Shown here piece by piece: positions 1 to 9,080 of a stretch of 64,000 bases of DNA. The number at the start of each line of letters is the position of its first letter. Position 1 is the first letter of the stretch. Made by a program: the position numbers and the translations under genes. The stretch covers positions 38,468-102,467 of the forward strand of contig JALHMS010000018.1 of NCBI GenBank assembly GCA_022843925.1, in the 5' to 3' direction. The notes under the pieces are model-generated. The model made no database searches. It was given only the letters and a program-made list of their open reading frames with translations, and had not been told where the DNA came from. The stretch comes from Burkholderiales bacterium (lineage in GTDB: Bacteria; Pseudomonadota; Gammaproteobacteria; Burkholderiales; Ga0077523).

Positions 1-3000
1 GCCGGCTTCAGCGCCGGCGTGATCCGCTACAACACGGGCGGCACGCTCGACGCCGGCTTCGATTCCGCCTTCTCGAACACGCTCGACGGCACGCCGACAT
101 TCATCGAAGGCGGGGCCTGGGTGGTGCTGGATGCGAACGTCCAGATCCTCGACGCGGAGCTTTCCGCCGCCAACGCGTTCAACGGCGCCAGCCTCACGCT
201 CGAACGCCACGCCGGCGCCAACGCCGAGGACCTGCTCGCATTCGACGGCACGACTGTCACGGTGGCGGGGCCGGCGGTCTTCGTGGGCGGGGTGCAGGTC
301 GGCACCTACGTCTTCACGGGCGGATCGATGTCGATCACCTTCGGCAGCAACGCGACGAACGCCCGCGTCGACACGTTGATGCGCAACATCGTGTACGGCA
401 ACGCGTCCGAGGCACCGCCGGCGAGTGTCCGGATCGACTGGGTTTTCGACGACGGCAACGGGGGCGCACAAGGAACGGGCGGTGCACTCCAGGTCGCGGG
501 CAGCACCACGGTGACCATCACCTCGGCGAACGACGCCCCTGTCGCGATCGGCGACCCCGGAGCGTTCAGCGCGCAGACGCTCGCGCTGCAACCGGTCGGC
601 TACTGGCGCCTGGGCGAATCATCGGGCACAACGGCGATCAACCTGGGATCGCTCGCAACACCTGGCACGTATGTGGGAAACCCCACTCTCGGGGCGGCCG
701 GTGCCCTGGCAGGGGATGCCGACTCCGCCGTCGACTTCAATGGCGTCAACCAACAGGTCAACGTGGGCACGATGGACGTTTCCGGCACCGGCCTCACGCT
801 GCTGGGTTGGTTCAGTGCCGACGACTTCGGCACTGCAGACCAGCGAATCATCTCGAAGGCGTTGTCGACCGGGGCGAACGCCGAGCAGGACCATTCGTGG
901 ATGCTCAGCACTGTGCAAATTAGCGGCGAGCACGTCCTGCGCTTCCGCGTGGACGCGGGCGGAACGACCGACACCCTGATCGCTTCATCCGGTTCCCTGG
1001 TAGCGGGACGGTGGTACTTCGCAGCGGCCACGTACGACGATGCGACGGGCGTGATGAACCTCTTCCTCAACGGTACGGCAGTAGGCAGCAAGGTCCACAG
1101 TTCGGGGGGTGCGGTCGGTGTGGACCCGACCCGCGCCGTGGTGATCGGCGCCAACCCGAACGGCTACGGCTTCTTCGACGGTCGCATCGACGACGTTGCG
1201 GTGTTCGACCAGGCGCTGACGCAAGCCGAGCTGCAGGGCCTCCATGCCGCGGGCGTTGGCGGGTACGCCGTCAACGAAGACGGCGTGCTCGCGGTGGCGT
1301 CTGCCCAAGGGGTGCTGTTCAACGACACCGACGTCGATGGCCCGGGGTTGTCTGCAGTACTCGTCAGCGGGCCGGCGAACGCGGCGGCGTTCACGTTGAA
1401 CGCCGATGGATCGTTCACCTACACCCCCAACGGCAACTTCAACGGCACGGACAGTTTCACCTACCGCGCCAGCGACGGCTCGCTGGACTCCAACATCGCC
1501 ACGGTGACGATCATCGTGAACGCCGTGAACGACGCACCGGTGATCAGCAGCGACGGCGCGGGCCCGACCGCCGCGGTGAATGCCGCCGAGAACCAGACGG
1601 CGGTCACGACCGTCACCAGCACCGACGTCGATGGCGGCACCGCGGTCTACTCGATCGTGGGCGGCGCCGACCAGGCGCTGTTCTCCATCGATAGCGCCAC
1701 CGGCTTGCTGACGTTCGACACCGCCCCCGACTTCGAGACGCCCATCGACGCCGGTGGCAACAACATCTACGACGTGACGGTGCAGGTCGCCGACGGCAAC
1801 GGCGGTACCGATGCGCAGGCGATCGCTGTGACGGTGACCAACGTCAATGAAGCACCAGTGATCAGCAGCGACGGCGCGGGCCCGACCGCCGCGGTGAATG
1901 CCGCCGAGAACCAGACGGCGGTCACGACCGTCACCCGCACCGACGTCGATGGCGGCACCGCGGTCTACTCGATCGTGGGCGGCGCCGACCAGGCGCTGTT
2001 CTCCATCGATAGCGCCACCGGCGTGCTGACGTTCGACACCGCCCCCGACTTCGAGACGCCCATCGACGCCGGTGGCAACAACATCTACGACGTGACGGTG
2101 CAGGTCGCCGACGGCAACGGCGGCACCGACACGCAGGCGATCGCTGTGACGGTGACCAACGTCAACGAGGCGCCAACGACGTCCACGGTCGCCCTCACTC
2201 CGATCGCCGAAGACAGCGGGCCGCGATTGATCACGCAGGCGGAGCTGCTCGGAGCCGCTGCCGACGTGGATGGCCATGCGCTGACCGCGAGCGGGCTGAC
2301 GATCAGCACCGGCAGCGGTGGCCTGGTCGACAACAACGACGGCACGTGGACCTACACGCCTGCCGCCGATGACGACACCTCGGCGAGCTTCAGCTACACG
2401 GTGACCGACGGGTCGCTCACCGCCGCAGGAACGGCCGCCCTCGACATCACGCCCGTGAACGATGCCCCGACGACTTCGCTCGTCACGCTCACGGCGATCA
2501 TCGAGGACAGCGGCCCGCGATCGATCACCCAGGCGGAGCTGCTTGGAGGCACCACGGATATCGACGGGCCGACGCTCGTCGCGAACGGACTGAGCATCGG
2601 CACCGGCATCGGCGGCCTCGTCGACAACAACGACGGCACGTGGACCTTCACCCCCGCCGTCGACGATGAGTCGTCCGTGACTTTCGCCTATACGGTGACC
2701 GATGGCATGTTCACGACGGCCGCCCAGGCGGCGCTGGACATCCTCCCCGTGAGCGACCCGCCGCCACCGATCGTGATCTCCTGGGTCCCACCCCAGGAAC
2801 CACCACCCCCGACACCGATCTCGACGCCCGCCCCGACGGTCGACCCGGAAACGCAGGGCGGCACGGACTCTCCGCCATCCACGGCAACCAGCGATCGACC
2901 GATCGAGGGTCGGTCGGCAGCCAGACGTTCGAGCGGCGGCGGCGCCAGCGCAGGCTTCCCCGCGCCGGGTACCGGCCCGTTCGCTCCGTACCTCGTCCTG

Positions 3001-3525
3001 ACTGGAGAGGCTGCCGACGGCGACCCGCACCTGTCATCCGGGCACGCCTTCGGTCCGAGTCCGGGTTCACGGTACTCGATGCTTTCCGTACCCGGTGCGA
3101 TCGCCCCGACGGTGGCGCAGACACGGGTATTGCTCTTCGACCTCGGCATTGATCCTGCCCTCGATACGACGAGGTCGCTTGCGGGCGTTTCGGACATCGG
3201 TCCGGTGCAGATGCCATCGTTCGACGACCCCGAATCACCGACCTCTGCACGCCTCCTCACGGCCGAGGGCGCGGTGCGCATGACGGGGGTCGCCATGTCG
3301 GCCGGCCTCGTCGTGTGGGCGCTGAGGGGGGGCGGATTGCTCGTGTCGCTGCTCGGGTCCCTGCCGGCGTGGCGCAATCTCGATCCGCTCCCGGTGCTCG
3401 CTCCCGAAGAGGACAAGCCCGAGTGGGATGTGCGCGATGACGAGGAAGCCGAGCAGGAGGCCCTGGCGTTCGCGCGCGTGCGGGCGCTGCGGTCCGCAGC
3501 CGGACCAGGGGAGTTCCACTTGTGA
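1..3525 (+). CDS. Large cadherin-like/LamG surface protein, 5' partial
   Basis: The frame is open at the left edge, so the N-terminus lies outside; at least 1174 codons are visible. Order seen: a beta-rich region, a LamG/concanavalin-like domain (about bases 590-1260), a VCBS-type repeat ending in the NDAP motif, two near-identical 106-residue cadherin repeats (1540-2175), two 98-residue repeats carrying DNNDGTWT (2176-2763), a Pro-rich linker, and a C-terminal hydrophobic stretch near base 3280 followed by an acidic tail rich in Asp and Glu. Repeats of this kind are typical of bacterial adhesins and extracellular matrix proteins. The C-terminal hydrophobic segment with a charged tail suggests anchoring in the inner membrane rather than free release. 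The stop overlaps the next gene, a diguanylate cyclase, by four bases. The ligand is unknown; an adhesion or biofilm role is inference. Confidence 0.85.
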   Translation, partial: AGFSAGVIRYNTGGTLDAGFDSAFSNTLDGTPTFIEGGAWVVLDANVQILDAELSAANAFNGASLTLERHAGANAEDLLAFDGTTVTVAGPAVFVGGVQVGTYVFTGGSMSITFGSNATNARVDTLMRNIVYGNASEAPPASVRIDWVFDDGNGGAQGTGGALQVAGSTTVTITSANDAPVAIGDPGAFSAQTLALQPVGYWRLGESSGTTAINLGSLATPGTYVGNPTLGAAGALAGDADSAVDFNGVNQQVNVGTMDVSGTGLTLLGWFSADDFGTADQRIISKALSTGANAEQDHSWMLSTVQISGEHVLRFRVDAGGTTDTLIASSGSLVAGRWYFAAATYDDATGVMNLFLNGTAVGSKVHSSGGAVGVDPTRAVVIGANPNGYGFFDGRIDDVAVFDQALTQAELQGLHAAGVGGYAVNEDGVLAVASAQGVLFNDTDVDGPGLSAVLVSGPANAAAFTLNADGSFTYTPNGNFNGTDSFTYRASDGSLDSNIATVTIIVNAVNDAPVISSDGAGPTAAVNAAENQTAVTTVTSTDVDGGTAVYSIVGGADQALFSIDSATGLLTFDTAPDFETPIDAGGNNIYDVTVQVADGNGGTDAQAIAVTVTNVNEAPVISSDGAGPTAAVNAAENQTAVTTVTRTDVDGGTAVYSIVGGADQALFSIDSATGVLTFDTAPDFETPIDAGGNNIYDVTVQVADGNGGTDTQAIAVTVTNVNEAPTTSTVALTPIAEDSGPRLITQAELLGAAADVDGHALTASGLTISTGSGGLVDNNDGTWTYTPAADDDTSASFSYTVTDGSLTAAGTAALDITPVNDAPTTSLVTLTAIIEDSGPRSITQAELLGGTTDIDGPTLVANGLSIGTGIGGLVDNNDGTWTFTPAVDDESSVTFAYTVTDGMFTTAAQAALDILPVSDPPPPIVISWVPPQEPPPPTPISTPAPTVDPETQGGTDSPPSTATSDRPIEGRSAARRSSGGGASAGFPAPGTGPFAPYLVLTGEAADGDPHLSSGHAFGPSPGSRYSMLSVPGAIAPTVAQTRVLLFDLGIDPALDTTRSLAGVSDIGPVQMPSFDDPESPTSARLLTAEGAVRMTGVAMSAGLVVWALRGGGLLVSLLGSLPAWRNLDPLPVLAPEEDKPEWDVRDDEEAEQEALAFARVRALRSAAGPGEFHL
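1540..2175 (+). repeat. Two tandem 318-bp near-identical repeats in the adhesin gene
   Basis: Bases 1540-1857 and 1858-2175 encode two cadherin-type units of 106 residues differing at only three amino acids (S/R, L/V, A/T) and by few bases. This indicates recent duplication or gene conversion, and a site where copy number could change by recombination. Confidence 0.95.
2176..2763 (+). repeat. Two tandem 294-bp diverged repeats in the adhesin gene
   Basis: Bases 2176-2469 and 2470-2763 encode two 98-residue units sharing the EDSGPR, ITQAELLG and DNNDGTWT motifs and ending in VNDAP or a variant. They are more diverged than the preceding 318-bp pair, so they are older duplications. Confidence 0.85.
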
Positions 3526-5063
3526 TCCTGCAGCTGGTCCGCCGTCTGCCGCGCTTCACCGCGAGCCCCTCGATCCGGGTGTCTCTCGGCATGAGCTCGC
3601 TCGTGGTGGCCATGCTGCTGCTGCTCGATCTCGCGTTCGGCGTGCTGCCGGATCCGTCGGGCATCACCCGACAGTGGCGGGAGCGCATCGCCGAGAACCT
3701 CGCGATCCAGACTGCCGCCTTCGTGAACACGGGCGATGCGCAACCGCTCGAGCAGGTGTTCCGGGACCAGCTCGCACGCGAAAAGAGCCTGTTGGCGGTG
3801 ACGGTCGAGCGTCGCGACGGGCAGATCCTGGCGCACGCCTCGAACCAGCTGCGTCACCAGCCCCGGAACCAGGATGCGGCCGGCGACGACGTCCGGGTGC
3901 CGTTGTCGTCGGCGGGTGAACCGTGGGGCACGCTGCACGTCCGGTTCGAACGCCTGGGGCCCCGCACACCTTGGCAATGGATGCTGCACCCGCCCGTGCT
4001 GATCGTGACGGCGCTGGGCGCCGGCAGCTTCATCGCGTTCGCTCTCTACATGCGCCGGATCCTGGCACACCTCGATCCGTCCACAGCGATTCCCGACCGC
4101 GTGCGGAGCGCCTTCGACGTCTTCTCGGGGGGGGTGATGATCCTCGACACGCAGGGTCGGGTGATGCTCGCCAACGCCGCGCTGCGATCCTGGATGGGCG
4201 CCACCGACGCGGAGCGGCTGCTGGGCCGCGCGGTCGAGACCGTGCCGTGGTTCGGGAAGGCGCTGCCCGCCGCGCGTGCCGAACACCCGTGGGTACGGGC
4301 CATCGAGTCGGGAACGGTGCGCGAAAACGACCATCTCGAGTTCGACCGGGACACCGATGCGCCGGTGAAAGTGATCGCGAACAGCGCGCCGATCCTCGAC
4401 GGCGCGGGCAAGGTGCGGGGATGTCTCGTCACGCTGGACAACGTCACGCATCTCGACAGCCTGAACAACCAGCTTCTCGCGTCGATGACGGCACTGATGC
4501 AGACCAAGGAAGAGGTCGAGCGCAAGAACGAGGAGCTGCTGCGCCTGGCGACGCGGGATCCGCTCACGGGTTGCCTCAACCGGCGGGCGCTGTTCGAGAA
4601 GCTCGACGCGCTGTTCATCGAGGCGCGCGATCGCGGTCTGCCGCTCTGCTGCATCATGACCGACATCGACCACTTCAAGTCCTTCAACGACCGGCACGGG
4701 CACGCGGTGGGCGACCAGGTGCTGCAGTCGACGTCGCAGCGTCTGGCCGGGGCCCTTCGCGACATGGATGTGCTGGCGCGGTACGGCGGCGAGGAGTTCT
4801 GCATCGTGCTGCCGGGCGTGACGCTGGAGCAGGCGCAGGCGGTCGCCGAGCGGCTCCGCAGCGATGTGGAGGCACTGGCGGGCTCGTCGATCCGGTCGAC
4901 GCGCGATCTGAAGGTGACGTCGAGTTTCGGACTCTCGATCTTCGAGCCCGGCATCACGGATCCGTCGGAACTGATCGATCGCGCCGACCAGGCGCTCTAC
5001 GCCGCGAAGAAGGGCGGGCGGAACTGCGTGCGGGTCTTCGACGGGACCGCCGAGGCCGCCTGA
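3522..5063 (+). CDS. Membrane PAS-GGDEF diguanylate cyclase
   Basis: 513 residues, GTG start inside the GTGA overlap with the preceding stop, so translation is probably coupled to the adhesin. Two membrane segments (about residues 18-42 and 155-175) flank a roughly 110-residue periplasmic region. A PAS domain (about 190-310), a short coiled coil and a GGDEF domain (about 345-505) follow. The active-site loop is GGEEF, and an RDMD inhibitory site (RxxD) lies five residues before it. The enzyme should therefore make cyclic di-GMP from two GTP and be product-inhibited. Coupling to a large surface protein suggests the cyclase controls display or function of that adhesin; this is inference from gene order. 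Confidence 0.93.
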   Translation: MILQLVRRLPRFTASPSIRVSLGMSSLVVAMLLLLDLAFGVLPDPSGITRQWRERIAENLAIQTAAFVNTGDAQPLEQVFRDQLAREKSLLAVTVERRDGQILAHASNQLRHQPRNQDAAGDDVRVPLSSAGEPWGTLHVRFERLGPRTPWQWMLHPPVLIVTALGAGSFIAFALYMRRILAHLDPSTAIPDRVRSAFDVFSGGVMILDTQGRVMLANAALRSWMGATDAERLLGRAVETVPWFGKALPAARAEHPWVRAIESGTVRENDHLEFDRDTDAPVKVIANSAPILDGAGKVRGCLVTLDNVTHLDSLNNQLLASMTALMQTKEEVERKNEELLRLATRDPLTGCLNRRALFEKLDALFIEARDRGLPLCCIMTDIDHFKSFNDRHGHAVGDQVLQSTSQRLAGALRDMDVLARYGGEEFCIVLPGVTLEQAQAVAERLRSDVEALAGSSIRSTRDLKVTSSFGLSIFEPGITDPSELIDRADQALYAAKKGGRNCVRVFDGTAEAA

Positions 5064-5090
5064 GATCCCCGGATACTCCCGGCCCGACGA

Positions 5091-6044
5091 CTACCGGAAC
5101 AGCTGCTCGGTCGCGGAAAGGTTGGCCGCGACCTCGGCGCGCACGGCGGGCAGGCATTCCGGCGTGAGGCCGCTGATGGCCCAGGCCTTCGGATCGATCT
5201 GCGCGACGCACGCCGCCGCGAGACGCTCGTCCGACCGCCCGTGGGCAAGCATGGCGCCGATGTGCAGCAGGGAAGCCTCCAGGCCGTGGGCGCCGGCCGA
5301 CTGCGGGGCGATCTGATGGCGGATCGCGATGCCGAAGCATGCCGGCAACCGCCACGCGTCGGCGAGCGCGCCACCCACCTCGGCGTGGTCGCATCCGATC
5401 GTTTCGCGCTCGATCGCGGCCAACGTCCACGGCTGGGCCGCCGAGCTTTCCATCGCCGCCGCTGCCGGCCCGGGCACCTTGTGGAAGAGAACCATGTGCC
5501 CGATGTCGCTCAGCAGACCTTCGGTGAACACTCTTCCCACGTCGACCAGCGCGCCGGCGCGTGCCAGCGCTGCCGCAGCGAGTCCCCGGTAGACACTGCC
5601 GCGCCAGAAGGCGGCCACGTCGACCTGCGCAGGGTCGATGCGCTGGAAGGTGGTCGCCACGGCCGTGGCGAGCACGAGATCGTGCACCTGGAACATGCCG
5701 AGAAGCGACACCGCGCGGGACACCGACTCGATGCGACCGCTGAATCCCCAGAAGGCGCTGTTCACCAGCTTCAGGATCCGTGCGGTCGTCGCGGGGTCGG
5801 CCGAGATGACGCGGGCGAGATCGCGCGCGGTGGTATCGGGGTCCTCGACCACGTCCTTCACCTTCAGGAAGACATCGGGAAGGGTCAGCAGATCGAGACT
5901 GCCACCGACGAGCGATTCGGCCCGGTGGCGGAGCGGAACGGCGGGACAGGCAGGACTGGGATCGGCGAGCACGGATGGGATCTCTTGGCGTAGGGGCCCC
6001 GGCCGGATTCGCGGCGGAGGCACTTGATGTCCGGTTGTCGGCAC
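5091..6044 (-). CDS. HDOD domain protein
   Basis: 317 residues from a GTG at 6044. The HDOD domain (about residues 50-250) is recognised from LPDVFLKVKDVV, the ISADPATTARILKLVNSA stretch and the GLLSDIGHMVLF and CDHAEVGG motifs. HDOD proteins are usually non-catalytic relatives of HD phosphohydrolases found in signalling, motility and cyclic-di-GMP networks. No second output domain is visible. The N-terminus is uncertain: the first 40 residues are Pro/Arg-rich and a GTG at 5972 is also possible. It converges with the diguanylate cyclase gene and diverges from the next gene. Confidence 0.85.
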   Translation of the reverse strand: MPTTGHQVPPPRIRPGPLRQEIPSVLADPSPACPAVPLRHRAESLVGGSLDLLTLPDVFLKVKDVVEDPDTTARDLARVISADPATTARILKLVNSAFWGFSGRIESVSRAVSLLGMFQVHDLVLATAVATTFQRIDPAQVDVAAFWRGSVYRGLAAAALARAGALVDVGRVFTEGLLSDIGHMVLFHKVPGPAAAAMESSAAQPWTLAAIERETIGCDHAEVGGALADAWRLPACFGIAIRHQIAPQSAGAHGLEASLLHIGAMLAHGRSDERLAAACVAQIDPKAWAISGLTPECLPAVRAEVAANLSATEQLFR

Positions 6045-6144
6045 GAAGACCCCGTGCCTGAAGCGCGGGCGCTGCCGGCAACGGTGAATTCGGGGGCGTT
6101 CGCTGCTAACCTTTCGGCTTTACGAACAACCCTGGAATACCGCC

Positions 6145-6570
6145 GTGGCCCAATCCAACGAAGACCGCATGGAAGCGGAGATGGACGCCAATGATCTTTT
6201 CCGCGAGGAGGTCGTGACCGACCGCCGAGTGGGGACCATCCGCGTGCTGCAACCGATCACCAGCGCCGGCACCAACGACCCTTCACGCCGCCCCCAGTAC
6301 ATCGGCGAGGCGCAGATCATGACCTCGGTCGGCGCCCTGCCGCTGTCGTTCGAACTGCCGGACGAATCCCTCGCCGCCGCCGTGGCCGGTTACGGTGCCG
6401 CCGCCAAGGAAGCGATGGATCGCGCGATGCGCGAGATCCAGGAGATGCGTCGGCAGGCGGCGTCCTCCATCGTCGTCCCCGGCGCGGGCGGTGGCCCCGC
6501 CCTGGGCGGTGGCGGATTCGGTGGCGGCGGGTTCGGCGGTCCCGGTCGCGGCAAGATCCAGATGCCGTGA
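6145..6570 (+). CDS. Small hypothetical protein with Gly-rich tail
   Basis: 141 residues, GTG start, no convincing Shine-Dalgarno. Acidic N-terminal half (about 1-60) with no signal peptide, a helical segment rich in Ala, Met and Arg (about 75-110) and a tail of GGGG and GF repeats ending in KIQMP. Codon use and composition match real genes nearby. I do not recognise a family. The Gly-rich tail suggests a flexible, perhaps self-associating end. Confidence 0.7.
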   Translation: MAQSNEDRMEAEMDANDLFREEVVTDRRVGTIRVLQPITSAGTNDPSRRPQYIGEAQIMTSVGALPLSFELPDESLAAAVAGYGAAAKEAMDRAMREIQEMRRQAASSIVVPGAGGGPALGGGGFGGGGFGGPGRGKIQMP

Positions 6571-6604
6571 CCGCCCCACCCTTCTCCAGTCACGGGAGCA
6601 CCCG

Positions 6605-7351
6605 TTGAAGAAATCCATGATCGTGACCGGCGGCAGCCGGGGCATCGGCGCTGCCGTCGCCCGGCTCGCCGCCCAGCGCGGCTACGCGGTGTGCATCGCC
6701 TACCGTTCCGATGCCGAGGCGGCAGCCAGCGTCGTCGAGGACATCGTCACCCACGGCGGCGTGGCCCTGGCGGTGAAGGCGGACACCGGCGTGGAGGCCG
6801 ATGTCCGGCGCCTCTTCGATGCGGCACAGGCCGCCTTCGGCCCCATCGACGCGCTGGTCAACAATGCCGGCATCCTCGAGCAGCAGGCGCGCGTCGAGGC
6901 GATCGATGCCGCGCGCCTGTCGCGCGTCTTCGGCACCAACGTGATCGGCGTGTTCCTGTGCTCGGCCGAGGCCGTACGGCGGATGTCGACGAAGCACGGT
7001 GGCCGCGGCGGCAGCATCGTCAACGTGTCGTCGCGCGCGTCCCGCCTGGGCTCACCGGGCGAGTACGTCGACTACGCGGCATCGAAGGCGGCCGTCGACA
7101 CGCTCACGATCGGCCTCGCGAAGGAGGTCGCCACCGAAGGCATCCGCGTGAATGCCGTGAGTCCCGGCCTCATCCACACCGAGATCCATGCCCGCGGAGG
7201 GGAGCCCGGGCGCGTCGACCGCCTCGCGAAGGGGGTGCCGATGCAGCGCGGCGGAACGGCCGAGGAAGTCGCGGCCGCGGTCCTCTGGCTCGCCTCCGAC
7301 GAGGCCACGTACTGCACCGGTTCCAACATCGACGTGGCCGGAGGGCGCTAG
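6605..7351 (+). CDS. SDR family oxidoreductase
   Basis: 248 residues with a TTG start (LKKSMIVTGG) chosen because a GGGAGC ribosome-binding site lies just upstream and the Rossmann fold begins at once; an ATG 12 bases on is the alternative. The classical short-chain dehydrogenase features are all present: TGGSRGIG cofactor loop (about residues 8-15), NNAG near 90, the catalytic Ser and YxxxK pair (YAASK near 160) and the VSPG motif after it. Substrate is not evident; this subgroup includes glucose dehydrogenase-like and ketoacyl-reductase-like enzymes. Confidence 0.92.
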   Translation: MKKSMIVTGGSRGIGAAVARLAAQRGYAVCIAYRSDAEAAASVVEDIVTHGGVALAVKADTGVEADVRRLFDAAQAAFGPIDALVNNAGILEQQARVEAIDAARLSRVFGTNVIGVFLCSAEAVRRMSTKHGGRGGSIVNVSSRASRLGSPGEYVDYAASKAAVDTLTIGLAKEVATEGIRVNAVSPGLIHTEIHARGGEPGRVDRLAKGVPMQRGGTAEEVAAAVLWLASDEATYCTGSNIDVAGGR

Positions 7352-7445
7352 GAATTTCTCCGTCGTTCCCCGGAACGCCACCGTGACGCCGTTGCCGAAG
7401 GCGCGCAGTCCGACTTCCATCCCTGCATCCTTCAGGAGGTTTCCC

Positions 7446-7985
7446 ATGTCATTCCGCACGCTCGTCACCGCCTGCTCCCTGCTCGTCGCGGGCACCGCCC
7501 AGGCACAGCACTTCGAGATCCCCAAGGCCGCCTTCGGCATGGAACACTGCCTCCAGGCGGTGATGAACCGGTTCCCGTCCCACGTGAAGTCGGTGGAGAT
7601 GGAATCGAAGAACGGCCGACTGAGCTACGAGTTCGAGATCAAGACGGTGATGGGGGGCGTCGAGTGGGACGTCGAGTGCAGCGCCGACACCGGGGAGATC
7701 ACCCAGGTGGAGCGCGACGTGAAGCCGGATGATCCAGCCTTCCGCGATGTGGCGCGCGTCTCCGAGTCCGACGCGCTCGCGATCGCGATCGGGCGGGTAC
7801 CCGGGACCTTGCGGGAGATCGAGTACGAAGTCGCTCCGGACGGGGGCGCCTGGTACGAGTTCACGCTGCAACTGAAGGACGGTACGACGACGGAAGTGAT
7901 GGTCAACGCCATCACGGGCGACGTGCTGGGCGTGGACGACGAGCGGGAGGAGCGCGAGTTCTACCGCATCGGCGGCGACGACTGA
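7446..7985 (+). CDS. Secreted PepSY-domain protein
   Basis: 179 residues. The ATG follows a strong AGGAGGT site. A signal peptide (about residues 1-21, cut after AQA) is followed by two PepSY-like units: about 25-90, ending VECSADTGEITQVE, and about 100-170, ending VNAITGDVLGVDDE. PepSY modules are small periplasmic domains often linked to peptidase inhibition or cation/redox sensing. No partner is encoded beside it. Confidence 0.85.
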   Translation: MSFRTLVTACSLLVAGTAQAQHFEIPKAAFGMEHCLQAVMNRFPSHVKSVEMESKNGRLSYEFEIKTVMGGVEWDVECSADTGEITQVERDVKPDDPAFRDVARVSESDALAIAIGRVPGTLREIEYEVAPDGGAWYEFTLQLKDGTTTEVMVNAITGDVLGVDDEREEREFYRIGGDD

Positions 7986-8043
7986 CCCTCGCCGCAGCGG
8001 GCGGATGGCCGCAGCGTCGTCCGCCGCTTCGGGAGTCGACACG

Positions 8044-8253
8044 TCAGAGGTCGAGAACCCACGTCAGCACCTGCTTGGCGATGAAGCCGAGCATGCCGAA
8101 GGCAAGCACGAAGAAGAGGACGAAGGTGCCGAGGCGGCCCGCCTTCGATTCCCGCGCCAGGTTCCAGATGATGAAGAGCATGAAGACGATGAAGCCGCCG
8201 AGTCCGAAGGTGAGCCCGAACTCGGAAACCTGCTCTTCGGTGAACCCGAACAT
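8044..8253 (-). CDS. DUF2788 small membrane protein
   Basis: 69 residues with two hydrophobic segments (about 14-32 and 43-65) separated by a short basic loop (ARESKAGR). Sequence and length match the DUF2788 family of proteobacterial inner-membrane proteins of unknown function. It follows the DUF2189 gene on the same strand with only nine bases between them. Confidence 0.82.
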   Translation of the reverse strand: MFGFTEEQVSEFGLTFGLGGFIVFMLFIIWNLARESKAGRLGTFVLFFVLAFGMLGFIAKQVLTWVLDL

Positions 8254-8262
8254 CAGCCGGTC

Positions 8263-9060
8263 TCAGTGACGCAACGGCACGCGGTCCGCGTCGATCAGTT
8301 CGCGGTACGCGTGCCACGTGGCGTGGCCGATCACCGGAATCGCCACGATGAAGCCGAGAAGGGCGGTCGCGATCGACAGCGCCGTCGCGACCATGATGAT
8401 CGCCGCCCAGACGGCCATCGCCATCGGGTTGTCGCCGACGGCACGGGCGCTGGCGAGCAGCGCAGACCGCAGGGCGATCTCGCGCTCCAGCAGCAGGGGC
8501 GGCGACACCGCGGTCAGCGCGAAGACGAGCGCAGAACCCAGCCCGCCCAGCACCACCCACATCAGGAAGGCGAGCGATCCCTGCTCGACGACGGCGTAGC
8601 GCACGAACGCGATGGGCGTGTCGATGCGCTGGTGCACGAACAATCCGAACAGCAGCGACGACGCCAGGACCCACGCCGTCCCCGCGGCGAGCAGCAGCAG
8701 CCCGAGCCAGACGAGCGGCCGCGTTCCGCGCCGCCAGGCAGCGATCGCGTGGGACAGCGTCGGGCGTTCGCCGAGCCCGCGGCGTCGGCTGATCTCGTAC
8801 AGGCCCGTGGCGAGGATCGGCCCGATCAGGACGAACCCCGAGAACGCCCCGGGGAGCAGCGGCAGGAAGCGCAGTGCCAGCGCGAGGATGGCGAGACCGC
8901 CAAGCGTCACGAGCAGGCCGTGCGCACCGCTCGCCAGGGGCGTCGCCAGAAAATCCCGCCAGCCGAGAGCGAGCCAGTGCAGCGGGCGAAGCGTGTCGAC
9001 GGCGCGCACGCCGGGCTCGGTGGGGCCGGCAGCGGAGGAGGCAATGGATCTGTCGTTCAT
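8263..9060 (-). CDS. DUF2189 family integral membrane protein
   Basis: 265 residues. Start at 9060 (MNDRS) is supported by an AGGGAG site nine bases upstream; an ATG at 9084 that overlaps the stop of the helicase gene is possible. About six membrane segments, with the conserved family features RPLHWLALGWRDF near the N-terminus and a C-terminal VIGHATWHAYRELI stretch. DUF2189 proteins are inner-membrane proteins of unknown function, sometimes annotated as cytochrome c oxidase subunit I-like. Likely co-transcribed with the helicase-nuclease genes upstream. Confidence 0.88.
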   Translation of the reverse strand: MNDRSIASSAAGPTEPGVRAVDTLRPLHWLALGWRDFLATPLASGAHGLLVTLGGLAILALALRFLPLLPGAFSGFVLIGPILATGLYEISRRRGLGERPTLSHAIAAWRRGTRPLVWLGLLLLAAGTAWVLASSLLFGLFVHQRIDTPIAFVRYAVVEQGSLAFLMWVVLGGLGSALVFALTAVSPPLLLEREIALRSALLASARAVGDNPMAMAVWAAIIMVATALSIATALLGFIVAIPVIGHATWHAYRELIDADRVPLRH

Positions 9061-9080
9061 GGCATGAGGCTCCCTGTCGA

